From Streptomyces sp. NA02950 (GTDB taxonomy: Bacteria; Actinomycetota; Actinomycetes; Streptomycetales; Streptomycetaceae), in NCBI RefSeq assembly GCF_013364155.1, contig NZ_CP054916.1:9330001-9394000 (forward strand): 64,000 nt of DNA. Direction: 5' to 3'. The position numbers were made by a program, and so were the translations under genes. Below the pieces are notes generated by a model. The model made no database searches and was not told the DNA's origin. It saw only the letters and a list, made by a program, of their open reading frames with translations. Positions 34,402-44,466 of the stretch are shown piece by piece (the first letter of the stretch is position 1; every line of letters begins with the position of its first letter).

Positions 34402-37400
34402 GCACGCAGATCGGGGCGGGCCGTCCGAGCGGCCACGCCGACCACCGGCACGACACCATCGTCGACATCGCCCGGCGGCACGCCGATGCCACCCCCGCCC
34501 GCCCCGCCTACCTCTTCCTCGCCGACGGCGTGACCGAGTCGGCGAGCCACGACTTCGGCACCATCGACCGACGGGCCAGGGCGATCGCCGCGGAGCTGGC
34601 CGCCCGGGGGTGCCGCGGCGAACGCGTGCTGATCGCCTACCCGTCGAGCATCGAGTACGTCGAGTCCTTCCTCGGCTGCCTGTACGCGGGCGCCGTCGCG
34701 GTGCCCTGCGACTCGGGACGGGGCCGGGCGGGCGCGGAACGGCTCGCCGCCATCCGCACGGACGCCACGCCCGCGCTGGCGCTGTGCGACCCGGTCAACA
34801 GCGCCGAGCCGTTGGCCGGGCTGTCCCGGCTCGACGTCCGGGCCGTGCCGGACAGCGCGGCCGAGACGTGGACGGATCCCGGTGCCGCGCCGGACGCGGT
34901 CGCCTTCCTCCAGTACACCTCGGGCTCCACCCGGTCACCGAGTGGAGTCCTGGTCACCCACGCCAACATCATGGCCAACGAGCACGCCATCCGTATCGCC
35001 TGCGGCAACGACCGGGACGCCACCTTCGTCGGCTGGCTGCCCCTGTTCCACGACATGGGGCTGATCGCGAACGTGCTCCAGCCGCTGTACCTGGGCTCAC
35101 GGTCGGTGCTGATGCCGCCGGAGGCGTTCCTCCGCTCCCCGCTCGCCTGGTTGCGGGCCGTCGAACGCTACCGCGCGCGCGTCAGCGGCGGTCCCAACTT
35201 CGCCTACGAGCTGTGTCTGGCGCGGGTCGGCGAGCGGGACCGTGGCGAGCTGGACCTGTCCGGCTGGGCTGTGGCCTACAACGGCGCGGAACCGGTCCGG
35301 TACGAGACACTCCGGCGCTTCGCCGCGGGCTTCCGCTCGGCGGGATTCGCCACGAGCGCCCACTTCCCCTGCTACGGCCTGGCCGAGGCCACCTTGATCG
35401 TGACGTCGACGCCGGTAGCCGAACAACCGACCGCCGTGCGCGCCGACCCGGCCGCACTCCGTCTCGGGTCCCTGACACCTGTCGCCGCGGATGAGCCGGG
35501 CAGCACGCTGGTCAGCTGCGGGTACCCGGTTTCCGGGACCGAAGTGCTGGTCGTCGACCCGTCGACCAGCACGACGGTTCCCGACGGCCGAACCGGTGAG
35601 ATCTGGCTGCGGGGCCCAGGCGTCGCGGCCGGGTACTGGAACCGGCCGGGGGAGACCGCGACGACCTTCGGCGCACACCTCGCGGACACACCCGGCGAGC
35701 CCTGTCTGCGGAGCGGTGATCTCGGCGTACTCCTCGACGGCAGGCTCTACATCACCGGTCGACGCAAGGACGTCATCGTCATCCGCGGTGAGAACCACCT
35801 CCCGCAGGACCTGGAGCACACCGCGGAACGCGCGGAACCGGCGCTGCGACCCTCCTGCGGGGCAGCCATCTCGGTGGACATCGACAGCGTCGAGAGTGTG
35901 GTGCTGTGCTACGAGCTCGCCGCGCCGAAGGACGGGTCCGATGTCGGCCCCGACTTCGGCGCGATCGCCGCGCGGATGCGACAGGCGATCGCGGACCGAC
36001 ACGGCGTCGAGACCCGGCACATCGTGTTCGTGGCGGGCGGCGGCATCCCGAAGACGACGAGCGGGAAGGTGCGCCGGCAACGCTGCCGCCAGCTGTACCT
36101 GAACGGTGAACTCCCGGTACTCCGTGTGGTCAGCACCAGCCGATCCGCCGTGCCGGAGCTACCCGACCGAGGGGACATCGCGGCCGTCGAGCCCGTGGCG
36201 CGCGCGGCGGCGCTGGCGGCCGCGATCGGACGGACGGCCGCGGCTCTGGCCGGGGCCACCGCAGAGCTGCCGCGTCCGGACGAACCCCTGGTGCGGCTCG
36301 GGCTCGACTCGTTGAGCGCAACCGAGCTGCGGCACCTGGTGCAGCGGCGCTACGGGGTGGACCTCGGTGCCACCCCTCTGACCGGCCAGGCGAGCCCGGA
36401 CGACATCGCCGCGCGGATCCTTGCCGAAAGCAGTGAGAACACCGGGAACACCGGGGCCGTCGTCGACGAGCGCCACGAGGCCTCGCCGGAACATGGTCGG
36501 CTCCCGCTCACCGAAGGGCAGGAAGCCCTGTGGTTCGAGCGCGAGCTCGATCCTGGTGGCGCGGCCTACAACCTCTCCCGGGTGCTCCGGATCGACGGGC
36601 CACTCGACATCGCGGTCCTGCACCGGGCGCTGGACGCGCTCGTCGCGCGGCACCCGGCGCTGCGGACCAACTTCCCTACGGAGCAGGGCCGCCCGTGGTG
36701 CCGGGTGAACCGGACCGGACCGGGCCTGCGGGTGGTCGACGCGACGGCGGACACGGACGACGAGCTGGCCGCTCGCCTGCTCGGACTCGTCGAGCGGCCG
36801 TTCGACCTGGCCGCGGCGCCGCCGTTCGCGGCGACGCTGGTGCGCCGGGACGAACGCACCCACGTGCTCGTGCTGGTCGCGCACCACCTCGTGATGGACC
36901 TGTGGTCGTTCCTGGTGGTGCTCGACGACCTGCGAGCCTCGTACGAAGCGCGCACCACCGACCTCCCGCCGGAACCGGTCAGCGGCCGGAACCCGCACGC
37001 CATCGCGCTGGCCGCCGCGAAGAGCTACCAGCGGTCCCCGTCCTGCGGCCAGGACCGGGATTTCTGGCACCGGACGCTGGCGGACGCGCCATCAGGCCTC
37101 GAACTCCCCACCGACCGCCCCCGGCCCCAGCACCGCGACTTCCACGGCGCGACCGAGGAGTTCCGGCTGCCCGCCGAGCTGGTGCGTGAGCTCCGGGCGT
37201 TTGCCCGGCAACGGTCCTGCACGCTGTTCACCGTCCTGCTCGCCGCCTACCGGGCGCTGCTGCACCGCTACACCGGCCAGACCGACCTGGTGCTGGGCAC
37301 GCTGCTGGCCGGGCGGGACTCCGCCGACCTGGCCGATGCCGTCGGCTACTTCGTCCGGGCGGTCCCGCTCCGCTCCCGGTGCCCGCGGGAGGCCTCCTTC

Positions 37401-40400
37401 GACGCCGTGCTCGCCGACACGGGGATACTGCTGCGCGAGGCCGTCGACCACGGTCGGTACCCGTTCCGGCGCCTGGTCACCGAGCTTGCGCCGGAACGGG
37501 ATGTCGGCCGCGCCACCCTGGTGCAGAGCCAGTTCGTGCTGCAACAGGAGTACGGCGAGCGGCAGGACGGGACGTTCGCGCTGGCACAGGGTTCCGCGGG
37601 TCGGGTCGGGTTCGGTGCGGCGACCGCCGCGCCGCTCGGCGTTCCCCGTCGCTGGTCGCAGCTCGACCTGAGCCTGAGCATGGCGCAGCTGGGTGAGGAG
37701 CTGACCGGGTGCTGGGAGTACCGCACCAGTCTGTTCGACCGGGCCACGGTGGCTCGGATGTCCGGGCACTTCACCGAGCTGCTGCGCGCGGTGGTGACGA
37801 CGCCGGCACACCCGGTGGACGCGATCCCGTTGCGGGACGCAGGCACGGTTCCCGAGGCCGGGCGCTCGCAGGACCGGCCGGACGTCGGCGGTCTGCACCG
37901 CCTGATGGCGGCGGCCGTACGCACCCACCCCGACGTGACCGCCGTGCTCGCGGCGGACGGCACGCTGAGCCACGCCGCGCTGTACCGGGCCGCGACCAGG
38001 GTCGCGGCGCAGCTGCGCGACCTCGGCGCGGCGCCGGGTGAGCCGGTGGCGGTGTTGCACCGGCGTGGGACCGCGTTGCCGATCGCCTACCTCGCGGTGC
38101 TGCACGCCGGATGCGCCGTGCTACCGCTCGACCCGGACGACCCGGCACGACACCACGCCACGATGCTCGCGGACAGCAGGGCCCGGTTCCTGCTCACCGG
38201 GGACGACGTGCCGGGCGATGCCGCCGCGCTGCCTGTTCAATGCCTGGACACCACGGTGTCGGCCCGGCGATCGGGCGACCGGTACTCGGCGTGGGTTCAC
38301 CCGGAACAGCCCGCATACCTGCTGTACACGTCCGGGTCCACCGGTGCCCCGAAAGGTGTGCTGGTGCCGCACCGCGGCATCGTCAACCGACTGTGCTGGA
38401 TGCAGGAACACTACCGACTCGCGCCCGGCGAGCACGTGTTGCACAAGACCCCGGTCGGCTTCGACGTCTCGTGGTGGGAGCTGTGCTGGCCGCTCATCGC
38501 CGGGGGGACCCTGGTGCTCGCGCCGCCCGATGTGCACCGCGACCCGCGCGGAATCGCGGAGGTCATCACCCGCGCCGCGATCAGTACCATCCACTTCGTG
38601 CCGAGCATGCTCTCGCCGTTCCTGGCCGAGATCGCGAGCGCGGGCTCCGCACCCACCGCGTCCGGGTTGGGGGCCTCCCCACTGCGCCGGGTGCTGTGCA
38701 GCGGTGAAGCGCTGCCCGCCACCACGAGGGCGCGGTTTTTCGAGCTCTTCGGTGCCGGGACTTCCGGCGCCGAACTGCACAACCTCTACGGTCCCACCGA
38801 GGCTTCCATCGACGTCACCGCTTGGCGTTGCGCGCCGTCCGAGGACGGACCGGTGCCGATCGGGCTGCCGATCAGCAACATGTCGGCCCAGGTGCTCGAC
38901 AGCCGGCTCCGCCCCGTGTCGAGGCCGATCGCGGGGGAGTTGTTCCTCGGTGGTGCGGGTCTCGCCACCTGCTACGTCGCGGACCCGGCGAAGACGGCAG
39001 CGGCGTTCCTGCCGGATCCCGGTGGCACGGGCAGCCGCGTCTACCGCACCGGCGATCAGGCCCGGCACCGGACGGACGGTGCGCTGCTCTTCCTCGGCCG
39101 CACCGACCACCAGGTGAAGCTCGGCGGGCAGCGGGTCGAGCTCGGCGAGGTGGCCGAGGTGCTGCGCGCCCAGCCGGGAGTGACCGACGCGGCGGCGGTG
39201 GTGCGTGACGGCAGGCTGATCGGCTACGTCTGCGGACCGGACGCGCCTGCGCCGGCCGAGCTGCGCGAGCGGCTGCGGCGTCTGGTGCCCACCCGGGTGG
39301 TGCCTGCCCGGATCGTGCCGGTCGAGGCCCTGCCGGTCACCCGCAGCGGCAAGCTGGACGACTGCGCTCTGCCCGCCCCGGGGGCGGATCCGGAGCAGCG
39401 GACGAGCCCGGCACGGACGCCGACCGAGCGCAGGCTCGCCGACCTGTGGTCCGCAGGTCTTGCCGGGCCCGGGATCGACTCCGGGATCGACGTGAACACC
39501 GACTTCTTCACCCTCGGCGGAGACTCGATCAGCGCGATCTCGATCGCGGCGGCGGCGCGAGAGGCCGGGGCGGGCTTCACGGTGGCCGAGCTGATGGCCC
39601 ACCCGACCATCGCTGCCCTGGCCGCGCACCTCGACACCCGACCCGACACCGCCGAGGCGGCGGTGCAGGCCCTGGCCCCGTTCGCCCTGGCCCCGTCCAC
39701 CCTGCGCCCGCAGCCGACGGGGCGGGAGGGGTTGGTCGACGCGTATCCGGTCTCGATGGCGCAGCGGGCGTTGCTGGCACACCGGGAGAACGACCCCGCG
39801 TACGAGGTGTACCTGACCAGCGTCGCGGTCGCTGCCGCGCTGGTGCCCTCCGCGCTGGCGCGGGCCGTTCGCCTCGTACTGGCCCGGCACCCGTACTTGC
39901 GTTCCTCCTTCGACCTCACCAGCCACGCGGAGCCGGTGCAGCTCGTGTGGGGTGACGTGCCGCGGCTGCCGCTCGAGGTGGTGGACCTGGGCGGCGACCC
40001 GGCGCGCGAGGATCGGTTCACCGCTTGGATGGCAGCCGCGCGCAAGCGGCACTTCGACCTCGACCACGGCCCGCTCGCGCGGTTCACCGCGCACGACTTC
40101 GGTTCCGGCTTCCGGCTCACCGTCAGCAGCTTCGCGCTCGACGGCTGGTGCACCGCGCTGGTGCTCACCGAGGCGTTGCACGCATACCGGGCAGCCGTGC
40201 ACGGCGAGACGTGGCGGCCGGCTCCGCTGCAGACCGGTTATGCCGACTTCGTCGCTCTGGAGCGGGCGGCGACGCGCTCACCGGAGTGCCACGCGTTCTG
40301 GGCAGCGGAGCTGCACAACGCCGAACCGTCCACGTTGCCGCGGCGGTCACCCGAGCCAGCGGCGTCGCGGCCGACCCTCCAGCAGCGCACCGTCCTGGAG

Positions 40401-42662
40401 GTCGACGACGGTGTGCGGGACGGTCTCCACGCGCTCGGCGCCGAGCTGGGCGTGGGGCTCAAGCACGTCCTCCTCGGCGTGCACCTGCGCGTGGTGCGGG
40501 CGCTGACCGGCGCACCCGACACCATCACCGGCTTGGAGACCAACGGCCGGCCGGAACGCCCGGACGGGGACCGGGTGGTCGGCGTGTTCAACAACATCCT
40601 CCCGTTGCGCGTCCAGGTGTCCGCGGGCGCGAGCTGGGCAGAGCTGGCCCGCTCCGCGTACGCCGCCGAGCGCCGGACGTCGCCGCACCGCCGCTATCCG
40701 CTGGTCGCCCTGAACCGCGAGTTCGGCGCCGGGTCGCTGTTCGACACGCTCTTCGTCTACACCCACTTCCACCTCTACCGTGACGTGTCCGCGGTGGACG
40801 ACCTGGAGATCTCCGATCTGCAGGCCCCCGACCAGACCTACGTGCCGTTGACCGCGCACTTCAACGTCGACGCCGCGTCCGGCAGCCTGCGACTGCTGCT
40901 GGAAGCGGACCCGGCCGAGGTCCCGGCCGAGCAGGTGGCGGAGATCGGCCGGCTGTTCTCCACCGCGCTCAGCGCCGCGGCGAGCCACCCCCACGAGGCC
41001 TCGTCGGACTGGGGAGAGGCAGCCACCACACCTGTCGACCACGCGTCGGCTCCTGATCCCGCCCCGGACCTCCCTCCGGAGATCGGCCCGGATCTCACCG
41101 TGCACGAGCTGGTCGAGGCCGCTGTGCGCCGTGGGGCGGACCGGACCGCGTTGGTGGAGGGTGGGAAGCACGTCAGCTACCGGGGTCTGTGGACGGCGTC
41201 GGCACAGTTCGCCGAGGTGCTGCAGGCGTTCCCCGTCGGGCCGGACGCCGTGGTCGGCCTATGGGCGGAGCGCAGCGTGGACTACGTCGTGGCGCTGCTG
41301 GCGGTGCTCCGTGCGGGTGCGGCTCATCTGCCGATCGACCCGGAAACCCCGCCGGAGCGGGTTGCCGCCCTGCTCACCGAAGCGGATGCGGCCCTGCTGG
41401 TGCTGCCCCAGCGGGTGCCGGTGCCCGAGGGCGTCGACCCGGGAGCTGTGCTGCGGATGGGCACCAGGTCCGGGAACGGGTTGCGGCGCCCGCGGCTGCG
41501 CGGCGCGCACCTGGCCTGCGTCCTGGCCACGTCGGGCTCCGCCGGGCGGCCGAAGCTGGTCGGCGTGCACCACCAGGGTCTGGCCCACTACCTGCGCTGG
41601 TGCGTACCCGCATACGGCATCACCGAGCGGACGAACGCGCCGGTGCACTCGTCACCGGCCTTCGACCTCACCGTCACGAGCCTGCTCGCGCCGCTGACCG
41701 CCGGGGGCACGGCGCACCTGCTGGCCGGCGCGGACGTCACGAGACTGGGCACGGCACTGGCCACCGGGCGCCACACGCTGGTGAAGATCACCCCGTCGCA
41801 CCTGTCCGCGGTGGCGGCGCAGCTCGCCGCGCAACGCCGCACGCTCAGCGGGCTCACCGTGGTGGCTGGGGGTGAGCAGTTGGACGGCAAGCAGGTGGCC
41901 GCGTTGCGGTCCGTCGTGCCGGATGCCGCGCTGTTCAACGAATACGGCCCCACCGAGACCGTCGTGGGCTGCTGCGTGCACGAGGTGGGTGCCGTGGGAG
42001 GGGGGCCGGTGCCGATCGGCGGCCCGATCGCGGGCAGTTCGGCGGCGGTCCTGGACGCGCCGGTCGGCCTGTCGGGCGAGCTCGCGGTCGGCGGGCCCGG
42101 GGTCACCAGGGGCTACCTCGGCCGTCCGGCGGTCACCGCAGGGGTGTTCGTGCCCGACCCGGACCGGCCGGGCGCCCGCCGCTATCGCACCGGTGACCTG
42201 GTTCGCCCGCTGCCGGGGGGCGAGCTCGTCTTCCGCGGACGCGTCGACCGGCAGGTGAAACTGCGCGGCTACCGGGTGGACCTCGGCGAGATCGAGCACG
42301 CGCTGACCGCACACCCGGCCGTGGCCGGCGCCGCGGTCGTGCTCGGGGAGACCCCCGCCGGCACGCCCCGGCTCGTCGCCTACTGGTGCGGTACGTCGGA
42401 GGACTCGGAGCTGCAGGACTGGCTCCGACGACGGCTGCCGGCCCGCCTGGTCCCGGCCGAGCTCCGGCGGCTGGCCGCGTTGCCGCTCACCGGCAACGGC
42501 AAGGTCGACCACGCGGCACTGGTCGCGCGCCCGGAGCCCCGGGACCGGCTGGTGGACCGGATCGAACTGCTGACCGACGAGGAGGCGGCCCGGCTGCTTC
42601 GGATGGCACGCAGGCAGGCGGACCAGCCGGATGAGCCAGGAGGTCGCCATGGCCGAGCCTGA
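34398..42662 (+). CDS. blmVI: NRPS BlmVI homologue: acyl-AMP ligase-ACP-C-A(Ser)-PCP-C*-A(Asn)
   Basis: 2754 residues and the first enzyme of the line. Residues 1-590 are a fatty-acyl-AMP-ligase-type AL domain (LQYTSGSTRSPSGV, GWLPLFHDMGLI, YGLAEATLIV). ACP about 605-680 (LGLDSLSA). C about 690-1140 has HHLVMDLWS, with Leu in place of the last Gly, as in lipoinitiating C domains. A about 1160-1660 reads D-V-W-H-L-S-L-I-D, the exact Ser code. PCP about 1680-1750 (LGGDSIS). The second C about 1770-2210 has SSFALDG in place of HHxxxDG and looks inactive. The last A about 2235-2720 reads D-L-T-K-V-G-E-V-G (Asn) with an altered A3 motif (ATSGSAGRPK). There is no terminal PCP; it is supplied by BlmV. 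The acyl substrate of the AL domain is unknown. Confidence 0.94.
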   Translation: MSTQIGAGRPSGHADHRHDTIVDIARRHADATPARPAYLFLADGVTESASHDFGTIDRRARAIAAELAARGCRGERVLIAYPSSIEYVESFLGCLYAGAVAVPCDSGRGRAGAERLAAIRTDATPALALCDPVNSAEPLAGLSRLDVRAVPDSAAETWTDPGAAPDAVAFLQYTSGSTRSPSGVLVTHANIMANEHAIRIACGNDRDATFVGWLPLFHDMGLIANVLQPLYLGSRSVLMPPEAFLRSPLAWLRAVERYRARVSGGPNFAYELCLARVGERDRGELDLSGWAVAYNGAEPVRYETLRRFAAGFRSAGFATSAHFPCYGLAEATLIVTSTPVAEQPTAVRADPAALRLGSLTPVAADEPGSTLVSCGYPVSGTEVLVVDPSTSTTVPDGRTGEIWLRGPGVAAGYWNRPGETATTFGAHLADTPGEPCLRSGDLGVLLDGRLYITGRRKDVIVIRGENHLPQDLEHTAERAEPALRPSCGAAISVDIDSVESVVLCYELAAPKDGSDVGPDFGAIAARMRQAIADRHGVETRHIVFVAGGGIPKTTSGKVRRQRCRQLYLNGELPVLRVVSTSRSAVPELPDRGDIAAVEPVARAAALAAAIGRTAAALAGATAELPRPDEPLVRLGLDSLSATELRHLVQRRYGVDLGATPLTGQASPDDIAARILAESSENTGNTGAVVDERHEASPEHGRLPLTEGQEALWFERELDPGGAAYNLSRVLRIDGPLDIAVLHRALDALVARHPALRTNFPTEQGRPWCRVNRTGPGLRVVDATADTDDELAARLLGLVERPFDLAAAPPFAATLVRRDERTHVLVLVAHHLVMDLWSFLVVLDDLRASYEARTTDLPPEPVSGRNPHAIALAAAKSYQRSPSCGQDRDFWHRTLADAPSGLELPTDRPRPQHRDFHGATEEFRLPAELVRELRAFARQRSCTLFTVLLAAYRALLHRYTGQTDLVLGTLLAGRDSADLADAVGYFVRAVPLRSRCPREASFDAVLADTGILLREAVDHGRYPFRRLVTELAPERDVGRATLVQSQFVLQQEYGERQDGTFALAQGSAGRVGFGAATAAPLGVPRRWSQLDLSLSMAQLGEELTGCWEYRTSLFDRATVARMSGHFTELLRAVVTTPAHPVDAIPLRDAGTVPEAGRSQDRPDVGGLHRLMAAAVRTHPDVTAVLAADGTLSHAALYRAATRVAAQLRDLGAAPGEPVAVLHRRGTALPIAYLAVLHAGCAVLPLDPDDPARHHATMLADSRARFLLTGDDVPGDAAALPVQCLDTTVSARRSGDRYSAWVHPEQPAYLLYTSGSTGAPKGVLVPHRGIVNRLCWMQEHYRLAPGEHVLHKTPVGFDVSWWELCWPLIAGGTLVLAPPDVHRDPRGIAEVITRAAISTIHFVPSMLSPFLAEIASAGSAPTASGLGASPLRRVLCSGEALPATTRARFFELFGAGTSGAELHNLYGPTEASIDVTAWRCAPSEDGPVPIGLPISNMSAQVLDSRLRPVSRPIAGELFLGGAGLATCYVADPAKTAAAFLPDPGGTGSRVYRTGDQARHRTDGALLFLGRTDHQVKLGGQRVELGEVAEVLRAQPGVTDAAAVVRDGRLIGYVCGPDAPAPAELRERLRRLVPTRVVPARIVPVEALPVTRSGKLDDCALPAPGADPEQRTSPARTPTERRLADLWSAGLAGPGIDSGIDVNTDFFTLGGDSISAISIAAAAREAGAGFTVAELMAHPTIAALAAHLDTRPDTAEAAVQALAPFALAPSTLRPQPTGREGLVDAYPVSMAQRALLAHRENDPAYEVYLTSVAVAAALVPSALARAVRLVLARHPYLRSSFDLTSHAEPVQLVWGDVPRLPLEVVDLGGDPAREDRFTAWMAAARKRHFDLDHGPLARFTAHDFGSGFRLTVSSFALDGWCTALVLTEALHAYRAAVHGETWRPAPLQTGYADFVALERAATRSPECHAFWAAELHNAEPSTLPRRSPEPAASRPTLQQRTVLEVDDGVRDGLHALGAELGVGLKHVLLGVHLRVVRALTGAPDTITGLETNGRPERPDGDRVVGVFNNILPLRVQVSAGASWAELARSAYAAERRTSPHRRYPLVALNREFGAGSLFDTLFVYTHFHLYRDVSAVDDLEISDLQAPDQTYVPLTAHFNVDAASGSLRLLLEADPAEVPAEQVAEIGRLFSTALSAAASHPHEASSDWGEAATTPVDHASAPDPAPDLPPEIGPDLTVHELVEAAVRRGADRTALVEGGKHVSYRGLWTASAQFAEVLQAFPVGPDAVVGLWAERSVDYVVALLAVLRAGAAHLPIDPETPPERVAALLTEADAALLVLPQRVPVPEGVDPGAVLRMGTRSGNGLRRPRLRGAHLACVLATSGSAGRPKLVGVHHQGLAHYLRWCVPAYGITERTNAPVHSSPAFDLTVTSLLAPLTAGGTAHLLAGADVTRLGTALATGRHTLVKITPSHLSAVAAQLAAQRRTLSGLTVVAGGEQLDGKQVAALRSVVPDAALFNEYGPTETVVGCCVHEVGAVGGGPVPIGGPIAGSSAAVLDAPVGLSGELAVGGPGVTRGYLGRPAVTAGVFVPDPDRPGARRYRTGDLVRPLPGGELVFRGRVDRQVKLRGYRVDLGEIEHALTAHPAVAGAAVVLGETPAGTPRLVAYWCGTSEDSELQDWLRRRLPARLVPAELRRLAALPLTGNGKVDHAALVARPEPRDRLVDRIELLTDEEAARLLRMARRQADQPDEPGGRHGRA
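42638..42643 (+). promoter_or_regulatory. Ribosome binding site fixing the blmV start
   Basis: A perfect AGGAGG lies 5 bases before ATG 42649, inside the end of blmVI. This favours ATG 42649 over the in-frame ATG at 42631. Confidence 0.7.
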
Positions 42663-44466
42663 CCCGCGCATCGCGCAATTGTCCGAGACCAAACGGGAGC
42701 TGCTGGGCCTGTGGCTGGCCGGCGGTCCCACCGTCGCCGACCCGCCGGTGCCGCGCACCGCCGCGGAGCAGACCGTCGCCGAGATCTGGCGGGAAGTCCT
42801 CGACCTCGACGAGGTCGGGCTCGACGACGACTACTTCGCCCTCGGCGGGGACTCCGTGCACGCCATCGTGATCGTGGCGAAGCTGGAGCTGGCCGGGCTG
42901 CGGATCTCCGCCCAGGACCTGTTCGGCCTGGCCACCGTGCGTGCCGTCGCGGAGCGGGCCGGCCCCAGCACCGCGCCGTCGCCGGTGGTCGCCGACCCCC
43001 AGTCCGCCGACCGCCGGCCCGCGGACCACTCGCTCAGCCCGATGCAGGAGGGGATGCTCTACCACTCGGTCGGTGGCAGCAGCCCGGGCGCCTACGTGGT
43101 CCAGGTCTGCTGCTCACTGACCGGGGAGCTGGACCCGGAGGCGTTCCGCGCGGCGTGGATCGCCGTGACGGCCGCGACGCCCGGGCTGAGGGTGTCGTTC
43201 GACTGGACCGACCGTGCGCGGCCGCACCAGGTGGTCACCGACGGAGCCACGCCGGACATCCACCACCTCGACTGGAGGGACCGCAACGGTCCGGACCGGC
43301 AGGCGGCCCTGGTGGACCTCCTGGACCGGGACCGCGAACGCGGCTTCGACCTCGGCCGGGCTCCGTTGTTCCGGCTGACCCTGGTGCGCGAGTCCGACGC
43401 GCGGTACCGGTGTGTGTGGACGCACCACCACCTCGTCCTGGACGGCTGGTCCCAGCAGTTGGTGCTCGCGGACGTCCTGGCGACCTACGAGGCACTGCTC
43501 GCCGGCGTCGAACCCCACCTGCCGCGGCGCCCCGGCATGCCCGACTACCTGACCTGGCTGCACGGGCAGGATCGCGCCGCCGCCGACGCGTTCTGGAACC
43601 AACAGTTCATCGGGCTGCCGGGACCGACCAGGATCGCCCGGCCCGGGTGCGTGCGAGGCCAGGTCATCGCGCCACGCAGAGGTGAGGTCGTGGTGACCGT
43701 GCCCGCGGCGCGGACCACTGATCTGGACGGACTGTGCCGCGGCAACGGTCTCACCGTGAGCACCGCACTCTACGGGGCGTGGGGGTTGGTGCTGTCGGAG
43801 TTGTCCGGACGCGACGACGTCGTCTTCGGGGCCACGGTGTCCGGTCGTCCCCCGACGCTCCCCGGATCGACGGAGATGATCGGTCTGCTCATCAACACCG
43901 TGCCGCTCCGGATGCGCTGTGCCGAAGGCGGGACGGCCCTGTCGTGGCTGCGCGAGCTGCAGGACCGCCTGGCCGGCATGCGTGAGCACGGGCACGTCCC
44001 GCTCGCCGACATCACCCGATCCGTCGGTCTGCACCGTCGCGACACCATGTTCGACACGATCGTGGTGGTCGAGAACTTCCCCACCACGGTGACCGAGGAG
44101 ACCTGGGGCGCACTGGCCATCGGGGATGTGCGCACCGTCATCGACGAGGGCTACCCGCTGGTGCTGGAAGTGGTGCCAGGGACGGAGCTACGGCTGCGGG
44201 CCCGGCACGACCCGGCTCGGCTCGACGCCGCTGAGGTGACGGGCCTGCTCGAGGCAGTCACCGAATGTCTCGGCGCGCTGATCGCCGACCCCGAGCAGCC
44301 ACCGTCCGAGCTGCGGACCCTGCTGGCCGGACGGCTCCGGCAGCACCGAGAACGGACGTTCCAGGCTCGTCGGAACGCGGCCGGCCAGCAGCTGGTGGCC
44401 GCGCGGCGGCAGGCGATGGGGCCATCCGGTCGAACTGAGACGACAGACAGGGGGGACGGCGCATGA
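42649..44466 (+). CDS. blmV: NRPS BlmV homologue: free-standing PCP-C didomain
   Basis: 605 residues. PCP about 35-105 with ALGGDSVHAIV; C about 120-570 with LSPMQEGMLYHS and an intact HHHLVLDGWSQ. It overlaps the end of blmVI by 14 bases. The PCP supplies the carrier domain missing after the terminal Asn A domain of BlmVI, so one module is split between two proteins. The terminal C domain has no following A domain and most likely condenses onto the Asn-loaded PCP of BlmX, whose own first C domain is degenerate. A start at ATG 42631 is possible but less well supported. The next start overlaps its stop (ATGA). Confidence 0.92.
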   Translation: MAEPDPRIAQLSETKRELLGLWLAGGPTVADPPVPRTAAEQTVAEIWREVLDLDEVGLDDDYFALGGDSVHAIVIVAKLELAGLRISAQDLFGLATVRAVAERAGPSTAPSPVVADPQSADRRPADHSLSPMQEGMLYHSVGGSSPGAYVVQVCCSLTGELDPEAFRAAWIAVTAATPGLRVSFDWTDRARPHQVVTDGATPDIHHLDWRDRNGPDRQAALVDLLDRDRERGFDLGRAPLFRLTLVRESDARYRCVWTHHHLVLDGWSQQLVLADVLATYEALLAGVEPHLPRRPGMPDYLTWLHGQDRAAADAFWNQQFIGLPGPTRIARPGCVRGQVIAPRRGEVVVTVPAARTTDLDGLCRGNGLTVSTALYGAWGLVLSELSGRDDVVFGATVSGRPPTLPGSTEMIGLLINTVPLRMRCAEGGTALSWLRELQDRLAGMREHGHVPLADITRSVGLHRRDTMFDTIVVVENFPTTVTEETWGALAIGDVRTVIDEGYPLVLEVVPGTELRLRARHDPARLDAAEVTGLLEAVTECLGALIADPEQPPSELRTLLAGRLRQHRERTFQARRNAAGQQLVAARRQAMGPSGRTETTDRGDGA

